From positions 1 to 33,483 of the IMG/VR virus record IMGVR_UViG_3300031746_000094: a stretch of DNA of 33,483 bases; one strand, written 5' to 3'. Position numbers and translations under genes: made by a program. Of the stretch, positions 24,197 through 30,443 are shown piece by piece (the first letter of the stretch is position 1; the number at the start of each line of letters is the position of its first letter). The notes beneath the pieces were generated by a model, which did no database searches, had not been told where the DNA came from, and saw only the letters and a program-made list of their open reading frames with translations. This DNA comes from a virus.

Positions 24197-24573
24197 AGGA
24201 GACGGATCGGGTGATCCGTTCGGTTGGCGGCGGCAAGATTGCTGGCCTACAGCGGGCTGGTCTCATCTCGGTGGTGTCCTTCGTGCCGAGTGACCTGGCT
24301 ACCCCCACGGTAGCTACGGCCGACCTTGGTACCCCCGGGGTAGGTGACCTGACCATTACGGGAACTGGATTCTTGTCCTTGAGCCCGGATGTCACCTCGG
24401 TGATCATTACGGGTACAGGGGCACAGACCATCCCGGCGTCTCTGTTCAACTCCATCAACGCCACCACCATCGTCATCCTGGCAGCGAACGTTCCAGGCGT
24501 GGTGTTGACGGCCTCGTTGGCAAAGGTACGAGCAGACGGTGCCACCTCAACCCCAGCGGTTGCGCTGACCTGA
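23983..24573 (+). CDS. Virion protein with C-terminal Ig-like module
   Basis: The 196-residue product starts at ATG 23983 with AGGAGA at 23970-23975. The N-terminal half is polar and holds a YIDLKETDRVIRSVGGGKI helix. The C-terminal 90 residues (TADLGTPGVGDLTITGTGFL and on) form a small beta module of the IPT/TIG or bacterial-Ig type. The same module ends the protein at 24973-26103 (TADLNTPGAGDLTISGTGL). Such domains decorate phage virions and often bind carbohydrate at cell surfaces (family knowledge). Binding here is inferred. Confidence 0.75.
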   Translation: MFRLIHSQVGLGALSVDDIDDGLPNKEVHRMGSTADPKAYKRDGYANEPKQPSYIPRVKATEPTIPGYIDLKETDRVIRSVGGGKIAGLQRAGLISVVSFVPSDLATPTVATADLGTPGVGDLTITGTGFLSLSPDVTSVIITGTGAQTIPASLFNSINATTIVILAANVPGVVLTASLAKVRADGATSTPAVALT

Positions 24574-24583
24574 ACCCCGTGAC

Positions 24584-24970
24584 GTGCAGTATCTCCTACT
24601 CCCACAGCTCATCGAGCAAGAAGGTGATTCTTTCTACAGGATCACCTATCGCTGGAAGCCCAAGGGCCTCATTCCGGAGCCTTACCGCCGGAACATGCTC
24701 AAGGATGCCCAAGCGAAGTTCGAGAGGCTCTCGTTGGCCGAGCCGGAGATTCTCACGCTCATGTATGCCGACAGGTATTTCAAGATCCTCCGAGCGATGC
24801 GTCTTCAACTCAGGAAGGCTCACTTCGCCTGGAGGTCAGACGACTTGGAGCTTCTCAGCCAGCTCGGGGATTTCTACTCGGGCTATGGGATCCTCCTCAG
24901 GTACCTCAAACTAGAGCAACAACGGGGCCGGTTCGAGAAGCCTCAAACTTTGAAATCACAGGGAGTTTAG
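24584..24970 (+). CDS. Helical hypothetical protein
   Basis: The 128-residue protein begins at GTG 24584, ten bases after the preceding stop, with no strong ribosome site. It is basic and mainly helical (RRNMLKDAQAKFERLSLAE and ADRYFKILRAMRLQLRKAHF), with many Arg, Leu and Tyr residues. No known motif is seen. Another frame over the same region (24579-24914) is Ser-rich and is rejected as a shadow. It sits between the two proteins with shared Ig-like modules, so a virion assembly role is possible. Confidence 0.62.
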   Translation: MQYLLLPQLIEQEGDSFYRITYRWKPKGLIPEPYRRNMLKDAQAKFERLSLAEPEILTLMYADRYFKILRAMRLQLRKAHFAWRSDDLELLSQLGDFYSGYGILLRYLKLEQQRGRFEKPQTLKSQGV

Positions 24971-24972
24971 TC

Positions 24973-26103
24973 ATGCGAGTAGGCGTCATTCGTGGAGATA
25001 TGCCAGGTCCGGTTCTTCTTTCGGACCTTGAGCCCGTGTCCAAGTTCAATCCCCCGACTGAACCTCGTGGGCAGGAACTTTACATCAGCCGCCCGACGGT
25101 AGCTGAGGTTGAGGGAGTTCTGTCTAACGCTACAACCGGAGCTGGTGCTGTCCTGAACGGCAGCAACATCTCAGGGTCGTTCCCCCTGGCCATCACGGGA
25201 GCCAACGATGACCTCCGGCTCCGGACGAGTGCAACCCCCACGGCCTTCACGGTTGTCCTCGTTCCACAGGCAGTCTATGCCTCGCTGACCACCCTGGTAG
25301 CAGCCGTGAACGGAGCGGTTCAGGGTCTAGGGATCTTGGCCCGGACGAACGTGGCTGGGAACGGGATCGCCTTGGAGTCTCTCACGAAGGGGGTTACCTC
25401 CTTCATCGAGAATGACACCGTGGCCAACGGGTCGGTGGGTAACACTGCCCTGGGTCTTGCCAACGGCGCTATCCGGACGATGGTTCCAGCGGCAACGCTG
25501 ATCACCAACTGTCTCCCAGTGGGTGGTCCACTGGACGTGTCCACGGGCACCATCACTGGGTCTGGTGCGACAACAGCTTCCTCGGCCCTGAACCTCATCC
25601 CCACGGCTCGTGGAACCACGGCTGCTGTGGCAAACGCCATTGCCCCGCACATCTACGAGAGCACCACGGCTATCGACAGCTTCCTGGTCGGGGACATGGC
25701 CGAACTGCTGAACGCCGCCTTCAACCCAGACCCCCGCAGGGTTCCTGCTCTCACCAGCGGTGCGGCCATCACGGTAGTTCAGGATGACGGAAGCACAGCG
25801 TTCGCAGCCACGCTCCCGGTCATCACAACGGCCGACCTCAACACCCCCGGTGCGGGCGACCTAACCATCTCGGGCACCGGCCTTGGCACCCTGGAGCGGC
25901 AAGAGACGGTCATTCACCTGACCAATGCCACCACTGGGTACAGCAAGACATTGCTCCAGAAGTTCATTGAAGCGGGTGGCGGTAGTGTGTCGGCCACTGC
26001 GGTGGTTATTCCGGCAGCTCTGATCCCCGGTGCCACGCTCACCACAACCTCGGCTCAGGTCAAGGTAAGGCAGCGTGTCTCGGGCATCACTGCCCTGACC
26101 TGA
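24973..26103 (+). CDS. Large virion protein with C-terminal Ig-like module
   Basis: The 376-residue protein starts at ATG 24973, two bases after the preceding stop, with a GGGAG site at 24960-24964. The N-terminus (MRVGVIRGDMPGPVLLSDLE) is distinctive and occurs, as far as I recall, in similar environmental phage clusters. The centre is Ala/Thr/Val-rich with strand-like repeats. The last 95 residues match the Ig-like module of the protein at 23983-24573. There is no enzyme motif. It is likely a surface or tail-associated structural protein and the last gene before a strong hairpin. Confidence 0.72.
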   Translation: MRVGVIRGDMPGPVLLSDLEPVSKFNPPTEPRGQELYISRPTVAEVEGVLSNATTGAGAVLNGSNISGSFPLAITGANDDLRLRTSATPTAFTVVLVPQAVYASLTTLVAAVNGAVQGLGILARTNVAGNGIALESLTKGVTSFIENDTVANGSVGNTALGLANGAIRTMVPAATLITNCLPVGGPLDVSTGTITGSGATTASSALNLIPTARGTTAAVANAIAPHIYESTTAIDSFLVGDMAELLNAAFNPDPRRVPALTSGAAITVVQDDGSTAFAATLPVITTADLNTPGAGDLTISGTGLGTLERQETVIHLTNATTGYSKTLLQKFIEAGGGSVSATAVVIPAALIPGATLTTTSAQVKVRQRVSGITALT

Positions 26104-26126
26104 TACGGGTCCCTGTTTGGGACTTA

Positions 26127-26157
26127 CGATTCCTACCCCCGAATGGGGTAGGAATCG
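26127..26157 (+). promoter_or_regulatory. Perfect 13-bp inverted repeat without T run
   Basis: CGATTCCTACCCC (26127-26139) pairs fully with 26145-26157 around a CGAAT loop. A smaller 5-bp hairpin (GTCCC/GGGAC, 26109-26123) lies just upstream. Neither strand has the T run of an intrinsic terminator. The stem ends five bases before the GGAG ribosome site of the next gene, so it may protect or process the mRNA or attenuate it. Confidence 0.6.
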
Positions 26158-26172
26158 AGATGGAGATGACAT

Positions 26173-26418
26173 ATGAATACCCCAAATGCGAACGAGTTTC
26201 GGACGTCTGATCTGTACTTCGCTGGCTACCTTCAGGTTGCGGGAGTACAGATGCTCCGGACTGAGAGGAACGGCACCGGTAAGGTGTCCTTCATCTTCGA
26301 TATGAGCATTGCCAATATTGAGGAGCTGAAGGGGGCTTGGTTCAATCAGAGTGGGAAAGTACCGGCTCTCCCATACGCTAACGCCATAAAAACATTGAAA
26401 TCTGTGTGCCACATGTAA
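26173..26418 (+). CDS. DUF5659-like small protein
   Basis: The 81-residue protein starts at ATG 26173 with GGAG at 26162-26165. Its pattern FRTSDLYFAGYLQVAGVQML, VSFIFDMS and NQSGKVPALPYANAIKTLKS resembles the small DUF5659-type family that I recall from phages and bacteria, with a strand-strand-helix fold of unknown role. Length is close to the usual size. It stands between two non-coding gaps and may be separately controlled through the hairpin just upstream. Function unknown. Confidence 0.72.
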   Translation: MNTPNANEFRTSDLYFAGYLQVAGVQMLRTERNGTGKVSFIFDMSIANIEELKGAWFNQSGKVPALPYANAIKTLKSVCHM

Positions 26419-26509
26419 AGAAGTGTTGCGGAAAGAGTGGTCTATCTGGAGTGTTGGCAGGCTCAGTTTTCCTCTGATACCCCGTTGAAGTAGAGACAAC
26501 GAAGCCCGG
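26419..26509 (+). other. 91-base gap with no gene
   Basis: I find no ORF, hairpin or clear promoter here. A weak TTGGCA (26454-26459) and TGATAC (26475-26480) pair is only 15 bases apart and is not convincing. The gap separates the DUF5659-like gene from the fibre-type genes. Confidence 0.4.
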
Positions 26510-26899
26510 ATGGACGCAAAAACCACCTACCTAGAAAACGCTCTGCTCAATGGTGTCCTCAGGAACATCCCCTACACACCTCCTGGGACAGTCTATGCGG
26601 GCCTTTTCACGGCGGATCCAGGGGTGGCTGGTTCCCAGGCCAATGAGGTTAGTGGGGGCTCTTATGCCCGTGTGGCAGTGACCTTCGGGGCACCTTCGGG
26701 AGGTACTTGTGCAAACACAGGTGTTGTGTCCTTCCCGACAGCCTCAGCCTTGTGGGGCACTGTGACCTACGCCGCTATTCTCGACGCAGCTACCGTGGGC
26801 AACATGCTCTACAAGGGATCCTTGGCAACCAACAAGACAGTAGACATCGGGGATACTGTTTCATACGCCAACGGAGCCCTCACCGTCTCTGAGACCTGA
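26510..26899 (+). CDS. Tail-fibre-type protein, paralogue A
   Basis: The 129-residue protein belongs to a common phage family of about 125 residues found beside tail fibre genes (recalled). Marks are YLENALLNGVLRNIPYTPPG, then VYAGLFTADPG, EVSGGSYARVAVTF, ALWGTVTYAAILDA and NMLYKGSLATNKTV. It is Gly/Ala/Thr-rich with alternating strands, as for a beta-sandwich. A homologous gene lies at 27310-27693, with the same order of segments. Probable role: a fibre or baseplate surface part; the ligand is unknown. Confidence 0.75.
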   Translation: MDAKTTYLENALLNGVLRNIPYTPPGTVYAGLFTADPGVAGSQANEVSGGSYARVAVTFGAPSGGTCANTGVVSFPTASALWGTVTYAAILDAATVGNMLYKGSLATNKTVDIGDTVSYANGALTVSET

Positions 26900-26911
26900 A
26901 GTGGAGTAATT

Positions 26912-27301
26912 GTGATTGTCTACGGTCGTCTCATCCCAATCAATCGAGTGGTCTTGGACCAGGCGGACATCTTCGCCCCGGACGATTTCACTCGGGTCAC
27001 GGGCCTGACCGTAGCGGACCTCACGGCCACGCTGTTCTACAACAACGCGGCTCAGCCCTGGACATTCACCTCAGGAGCGACCGTCATGGACGCCCAGGTG
27101 GCGGCAGGATCGGTCTACTTCAACGAGATCACGGGCCAGCCAGGGTTCTACAGCGTGCGGTTCAGGCCGAACGCTGTGGGCTTCTGGAGGCTCTGCTTGG
27201 GATACGCCGCTGGGCCTAGAGCCCTGGCTTTCGGCTACGATGTGGTCCAGGAGCCCCCCTTGGTGGCCTCGGGTCTCAAGTCTTCATTTGTACCCCTGTA
27301 A
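26912..27301 (+). CDS. Beta-rich protein between two tail-fibre-type paralogues
   Basis: Translation likely begins at GTG 26912 with GGAG at 26903-26906, giving 129 residues. The sequence alternates short strands (ADLTATLFYNNAAQPWTF and FYSVRFRPNAVGFWRLCLGY), as in Ig-like beta-sandwich domains. Its overall pattern, an argument-like strand set ending in a 'GFYSVRF' and 'GFWRLCLGY' pair, faintly resembles the C-terminal part of the protein at 32454-33419. A structural fibre role is probable; I know no exact family. Confidence 0.68.
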   Translation: MIVYGRLIPINRVVLDQADIFAPDDFTRVTGLTVADLTATLFYNNAAQPWTFTSGATVMDAQVAAGSVYFNEITGQPGFYSVRFRPNAVGFWRLCLGYAAGPRALAFGYDVVQEPPLVASGLKSSFVPL

Positions 27302-27309
27302 GGTAGAGC

Positions 27310-27693
27310 ATGTCCAAGACAGACTACCTAGAGGCGAACCTCATCAATCACGTCCTGCGTGGCATTGCCTACCCTGTCCCGGTGTCCATCTGGGTGGCCC
27401 TGTTCACCACGGCTCCTGGTGAGGCGGGCGGCGGTGTTGAGGTCTCGGGGGGCAGCTACACTCGGCAGCAAGCCCTTTGGACAGCCCCGGCAGGAGGCTC
27501 CACGAACAACACGGCGGATATCATCTTCCCGGTGGCCACGGCCAACTGGGGGGTGGTTACCTCCTTCGCTCTCTTCGATGCTGTGGTAGCTGGCAATATG
27601 CTCTACTACGCCAACCTCAATGCTCCCAGGAACGTCTTGATCAATGACCTGGTCAAGTTTTCTGTGGGCCAATTGCAAGTGACCGAGGATTGA
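27310..27693 (+). CDS. Tail-fibre-type protein, paralogue B
   Basis: The 127-residue protein is homologous to the one at 26510-26899: DYLEANLINHVLRGIAYPVP, VALFTTAPGE, EVSGGSYTRQQ, ANWGVVTSFALFDA and NMLYYANLNAPRNV line up segment by segment. It has no Cys. Divergence at protein level is considerable, so the duplication is old or the copies came from different sources. Both are probably arranged around the same fibre or baseplate structure. Confidence 0.75.
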   Translation: MSKTDYLEANLINHVLRGIAYPVPVSIWVALFTTAPGEAGGGVEVSGGSYTRQQALWTAPAGGSTNNTADIIFPVATANWGVVTSFALFDAVVAGNMLYYANLNAPRNVLINDLVKFSVGQLQVTED

Positions 27694-27696
27694 GCC

Positions 27697-28104
27697 ATGG
27701 CCAACGCTTTATTTGACTACGGCCGAGAAGGCTATTTGAACGGTGGCCTCAACTGGCTATCGGATGATGTTCGCTGTATCCTGGTAGATACTGGGCTCTA
27801 CACGCCCAACTTAGCCACGGACCAGTTCCTCACGGCCATCCCTGGTGGTGCCAGGATCTCGCTCAGCGGATCCTTGACCACCAAGACAGCTACGGCCGGT
27901 GTGGCCGATGCCGATGACGTGAGCTTCACGGCTGTCACGGGAGCCACTGTCGAGGCCATCGTACTTTACAAGTACACAGGGGTTGATGCCACCTCTAGAC
28001 TGATCGCCTACATCGATACGGCCACAGGTCTTCCGTTCCTCCCGTCAGGCGGAAATGTGGCCATACAGTTCGATAATGGGGCTAACAAAATCTTCAAGCT
28101 CTGA
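27697..28104 (+). CDS. Tail-associated protein, widespread phage family
   Basis: The 135-residue protein starts at ATG 27697, three bases after the preceding stop. Its pattern (ALFDYGREGYLNGGLNW, VRCILVDTGLYTPNLATDQF, AGVADADDVSFTAVTG, TSRLIAYIDTATGLPF and FDNGANKIFKL) is one I recall as very common in tailed-phage genomes near fibre genes, always without a proven function. The whole protein is one compact beta-rich domain. Length is as usual for the family. Confidence 0.78.
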   Translation: MANALFDYGREGYLNGGLNWLSDDVRCILVDTGLYTPNLATDQFLTAIPGGARISLSGSLTTKTATAGVADADDVSFTAVTGATVEAIVLYKYTGVDATSRLIAYIDTATGLPFLPSGGNVAIQFDNGANKIFKL

Positions 28105-28117
28105 GAGGAAGTCATCA

Positions 28118-28690
28118 ATGTCCGGAGATCAAATCAAGACGACCGTAGACCTCGGCCAAGACGCTCATATCGAAGCCAACAGTGCTGAGCATCTCGGACA
28201 GAGGATCAGCCACATCTACCACGTTGAATGCTACGGCCCCGATGGGCAGCTCAAGTGGGAGGACACCTACCACAACCTCGTGACGACGGCTGGCCTCAAC
28301 AAGTATCTGGATGCGACCCTGAAGACCGGGCTCACTACCCCGACCTGGTTCGTTGGGCTCATCACCGGTCCCGGTGCCGGTAACACCTATGTTGCTGGGG
28401 ACATTATGTCCTCTCACGCTGGGTGGACTGAGAACACCACCTACTCGAACGGTACTCGTCCTGCATGGACCCCCGGAACCATCGCAGCAGGATCCGTGGA
28501 CAACTCGGCTTCCAAGGCCATCTTCAACATCAACGGTACAGCGACAGTCGCAGGTTGCTTCATGGTGGACAACTCTACCAAAGGTGGTACCACAGGGACT
28601 CTCTTAGGCGAGGGTAACTTCACGGCTGGTGACCGCCTGGTTCAGTCTGGGGACACTTTAAATGTTACGGTGACCGCTACCCAGTCATAA
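28118..28690 (+). CDS. Tail-fibre-type protein
   Basis: I choose ATG 28118, which has AGAGGAAG at 28104-28111; the in-frame start at 28055 would overlap the preceding gene. The 190-residue protein opens with polar sequence, then YHVECYGPDGQLKWEDTYHN and LVTTAGLNKYLDATLKTG, a segment typical of phage fibre-linked proteins that I recall (NLV-x-GLN-x-LLD). The C-terminal half is Gly/Thr/Asn-rich (STKGGTTGTLLGEGNF and on) with a beta-sandwich pattern. It likely belongs with the previous proteins in one fibre or baseplate assembly. Confidence 0.75.
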   Translation: MSGDQIKTTVDLGQDAHIEANSAEHLGQRISHIYHVECYGPDGQLKWEDTYHNLVTTAGLNKYLDATLKTGLTTPTWFVGLITGPGAGNTYVAGDIMSSHAGWTENTTYSNGTRPAWTPGTIAAGSVDNSASKAIFNINGTATVAGCFMVDNSTKGGTTGTLLGEGNFTAGDRLVQSGDTLNVTVTATQS

Positions 28691-28696
28691 ACCTGA

Positions 28697-28840
28697 ATGA
28701 AACCGTATATTTGCAAGCACCACGGTCCTCAAGAGCCGTACATCTATGACCGCAGTCAGCACGGCATGAACTGCAACTTCTCCCTCGGCCGGTACGGCTA
28801 CTGCCCACACAAGCGGCTCCAACTCGTAGTCTCACAGTAA
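28697..28840 (+). CDS. Small 47-residue Cys/His-rich protein
   Basis: This short frame starts at ATG 28697, six bases after the preceding stop, and its TAA (28838-28840) lies one base before the next ATG. It fills the only gap of about 150 bases in this part of the operon, which supports it as a real gene. The protein has Cys6, His8, His9, Cys26, Cys36 and His38 (ICKHHG and YCPHK), enough for a zinc site, and is rich in Tyr. No clear ribosome site is seen. Function unknown. Confidence 0.6.
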   Translation: MKPYICKHHGPQEPYIYDRSQHGMNCNFSLGRYGYCPHKRLQLVVSQ

Positions 28841-28841
28841 G

Positions 28842-29273
28842 ATGGCCTTCTACTCCTTAGCCCAACGCACAACGGCCACGGCGACCAACACGCCGTCGTG
28901 GGAGATCCGTAGTGCGTCCACGAACAAGCCCAAGATCATCGAGATGGGTTTGGTTCAGGCTTCGGCCATAGCAGGGATGTATGGGATAGGTCGTCCTGGT
29001 GCCATCGGGGTGACCCCCACCACCCCTCAGACGTTCGTGACTGAGGATGCTGCTGGAGCCCCCGCTGCTCTGACAACTGGAGCTTTGGCTTGGGGTACAG
29101 CCCCAACGCAGCCCACGTTCTTTGACCGCAAAGCCACTTTGAATGCCGTCGTTGGCCAAGCGATCATTTGGACGTGGCCCCGTGGGTTCGATATCCCAAT
29201 CAGCAGCTCTGTAATCATCTGGATTATTTCAACTGCCCCCGTCTGTGACGTCTGGGCCGTCGTGGACGAGTAA
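28842..29273 (+). CDS. Virion protein, tandem paralogue 1
   Basis: The 143-residue product starts one base after the preceding stop. Key segments are FYSLAQRTTATATNTPSWEI, KPKIIEMG, GIGRPGAIGVTPTTPQTF, WTWPRGFDIPISSSVIIWI and CDVWAVVDE. I recall this compact beta-rich family, with its W-P-R-G and I-I-W motifs, from phage tail or fibre regions. The next gene is the same length and aligns from end to end without gaps. Probable surface-exposed structural subunit. Confidence 0.75.
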   Translation: MAFYSLAQRTTATATNTPSWEIRSASTNKPKIIEMGLVQASAIAGMYGIGRPGAIGVTPTTPQTFVTEDAAGAPAALTTGALAWGTAPTQPTFFDRKATLNAVVGQAIIWTWPRGFDIPISSSVIIWIISTAPVCDVWAVVDE

Positions 29274-29281
29274 GGAAAAGC

Positions 29282-29713
29282 ATGTCACTTTATGGTCTTT
29301 CCCAGCGTACAACTGCCACGGCAGCCGCCTCAGCATCATGGGAGGTTCGTTCCGCAGCTACGAACAAGCCTCGTGTCATGGAGGTCGGGATCTCTCAGGT
29401 CGCAGCTACAGCCGGTGTCTTCGGCTTCGGTCGTCCCGCCGCCATTGGCATCACACCGACCTCACCTCAGAACTTCGTAGCTGAGAACGATGCGGCTGCT
29501 CCGACCTCGCTCTCAACGGCAGCGGTTGCTTGGGGTACAGGTCCGACCGTTCCGACCAACTTCAACCGACGTATCGCGTGTCCCGCTACAATTGGAGCCG
29601 GGGTCATCTGGACCTTCCCCCGTGGCGTGGACCTCGCAGTCAGCAATAGTGTGATCATCTGGATCATCGCCATCGCTCCGGTCTGCGATGTGTGGGCTGT
29701 TATCGACGAGTGA
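29282..29713 (+). CDS. Virion protein, tandem paralogue 2
   Basis: Also 143 residues, this is a tandem duplicate of the preceding gene. It shares LSQRTTATA, VRSAATNKPRVMEVG, GFGRPAAIGITPTSPQNF, WTFPRGVDLAVSNSVIIWI and CDVWAVIDE. The two differ most in the middle (residues about 65-105), where each has its own hydrophilic loops. A hetero- or homo-oligomeric fibre part is likely. Start ATG 29282 has a short AAGGAAA site at 29273-29279. Confidence 0.75.
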   Translation: MSLYGLSQRTTATAAASASWEVRSAATNKPRVMEVGISQVAATAGVFGFGRPAAIGITPTSPQNFVAENDAAAPTSLSTAAVAWGTGPTVPTNFNRRIACPATIGAGVIWTFPRGVDLAVSNSVIIWIIAIAPVCDVWAVIDE

Positions 29714-29724
29714 GGGTATAACCA

Positions 29725-29955
29725 ATGAAGCTGGATGGTGGAGATGGCCGACAGGTAACTGGAGTAGTGACGATCAAGCTCTGGTCAGACGGAGCTATGT
29801 CCGTCGAAGGGCCGGTCGAGGACACGGCCTTCTGCCTAGCCATCCTGGAGAACGCCAAGGACGCGGTCCGCAACCACCGTTCACACCGTGATCATCTTGT
29901 GATCCCCAGCTACGACGTTTCTATCGAGCAGCCGTTGAACAAGGTGACCGCATGA
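29725..29955 (+). CDS. Small hypothetical protein
   Basis: The 76-residue protein starts at ATG 29725, eleven bases after the preceding stop. Residues 10-30 form strands (TGVVTIKLWSDGAMSVEG), followed by a helix (AFCLAILENAKDAVRNHRS) and a polar tail. This strand-strand-helix pattern recalls small phage proteins of unknown role. The end overlaps the next gene by four bases (ATGA). Confidence 0.65.
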   Translation: MKLDGGDGRQVTGVVTIKLWSDGAMSVEGPVEDTAFCLAILENAKDAVRNHRSHRDHLVIPSYDVSIEQPLNKVTA

Positions 29956-30440
29956 GCGGTCTACTCGGAGCTGGTACAGGCCCCCAGCCCACGACGATGC
30001 TACAGGCATCTTCGGAGCAGGGATACCTTCCTTACTACCAGTGGTACGGTTGGAATGCCCAGCCGTTGGAGCCCTGGAGGGATGCTATCCTGTGGCCCTA
30101 TAGCAAGATGTCTGGCATGGATGGGACGAGCAGTCTTATCGGCCTGGATAGCAACTCTACGGGTCGGTGGGGTGTAGAGCGTGGCAATGACTCTGCTGGA
30201 GGGCAGCAACGGCTGAAACTCACAGGAACGACCAGGGATAACACAGGTGCCGTGCTGGGTAGCTGTATGGTGCTGGGCTTCCGTTCAAGTGATGAAGCTT
30301 TTGAAGGTCAGATGACCTCGGACACGGCTGGGTACTTCGAGTTCCCCTGCCAGTACACGACTGCTCACTACCTCGTTGCCTACAAGCCGGGTGGACCCGA
30401 TGTGGCCGGAACAACCGTAAACACTCTGATTCCGGTGTAA
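29952..30440 (+). CDS. Protein with transthyretin-like (carboxypeptidase regulatory) beta-sandwich
   Basis: The 162-residue product starts at the ATG overlapping the preceding stop. Residues 1-80 are Trp/Tyr/Gly-rich (YYQWYGWNAQPLEPWRD). Residues about 85-162 (LTGTTRDNTGAVLGSCMVLG, DTAGYFEFPCQYTTAHYLVA and YKPGGPDVAGTTVN) fit the carboxypeptidase-regulatory, transthyretin-like beta-sandwich: TGxVxDxxGxxLxGxxV, then a SDxxGxFxF turn. Such domains are common add-ons in phage fibre and baseplate proteins. No peptidase domain accompanies it. Confidence 0.75.
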   Translation: MSGLLGAGTGPQPTTMLQASSEQGYLPYYQWYGWNAQPLEPWRDAILWPYSKMSGMDGTSSLIGLDSNSTGRWGVERGNDSAGGQQRLKLTGTTRDNTGAVLGSCMVLGFRSSDEAFEGQMTSDTAGYFEFPCQYTTAHYLVAYKPGGPDVAGTTVNTLIPV

Positions 30441-30443
30441 CCC

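Noticed and set aside
23786-24573. Programmed ribosomal frameshift joining 23786 to 23983, as in tail chaperone genes
   Set aside because: No slippery heptamer is visible and the second frame has its own strong ribosome site and ATG.
24579-24914. Ser-rich frame overlapping the gene at 24584
   Set aside because: Its Ser/Arg/Gly bias and lack of protein-like pattern contrast with the well-formed helical frame at 24584-24970.
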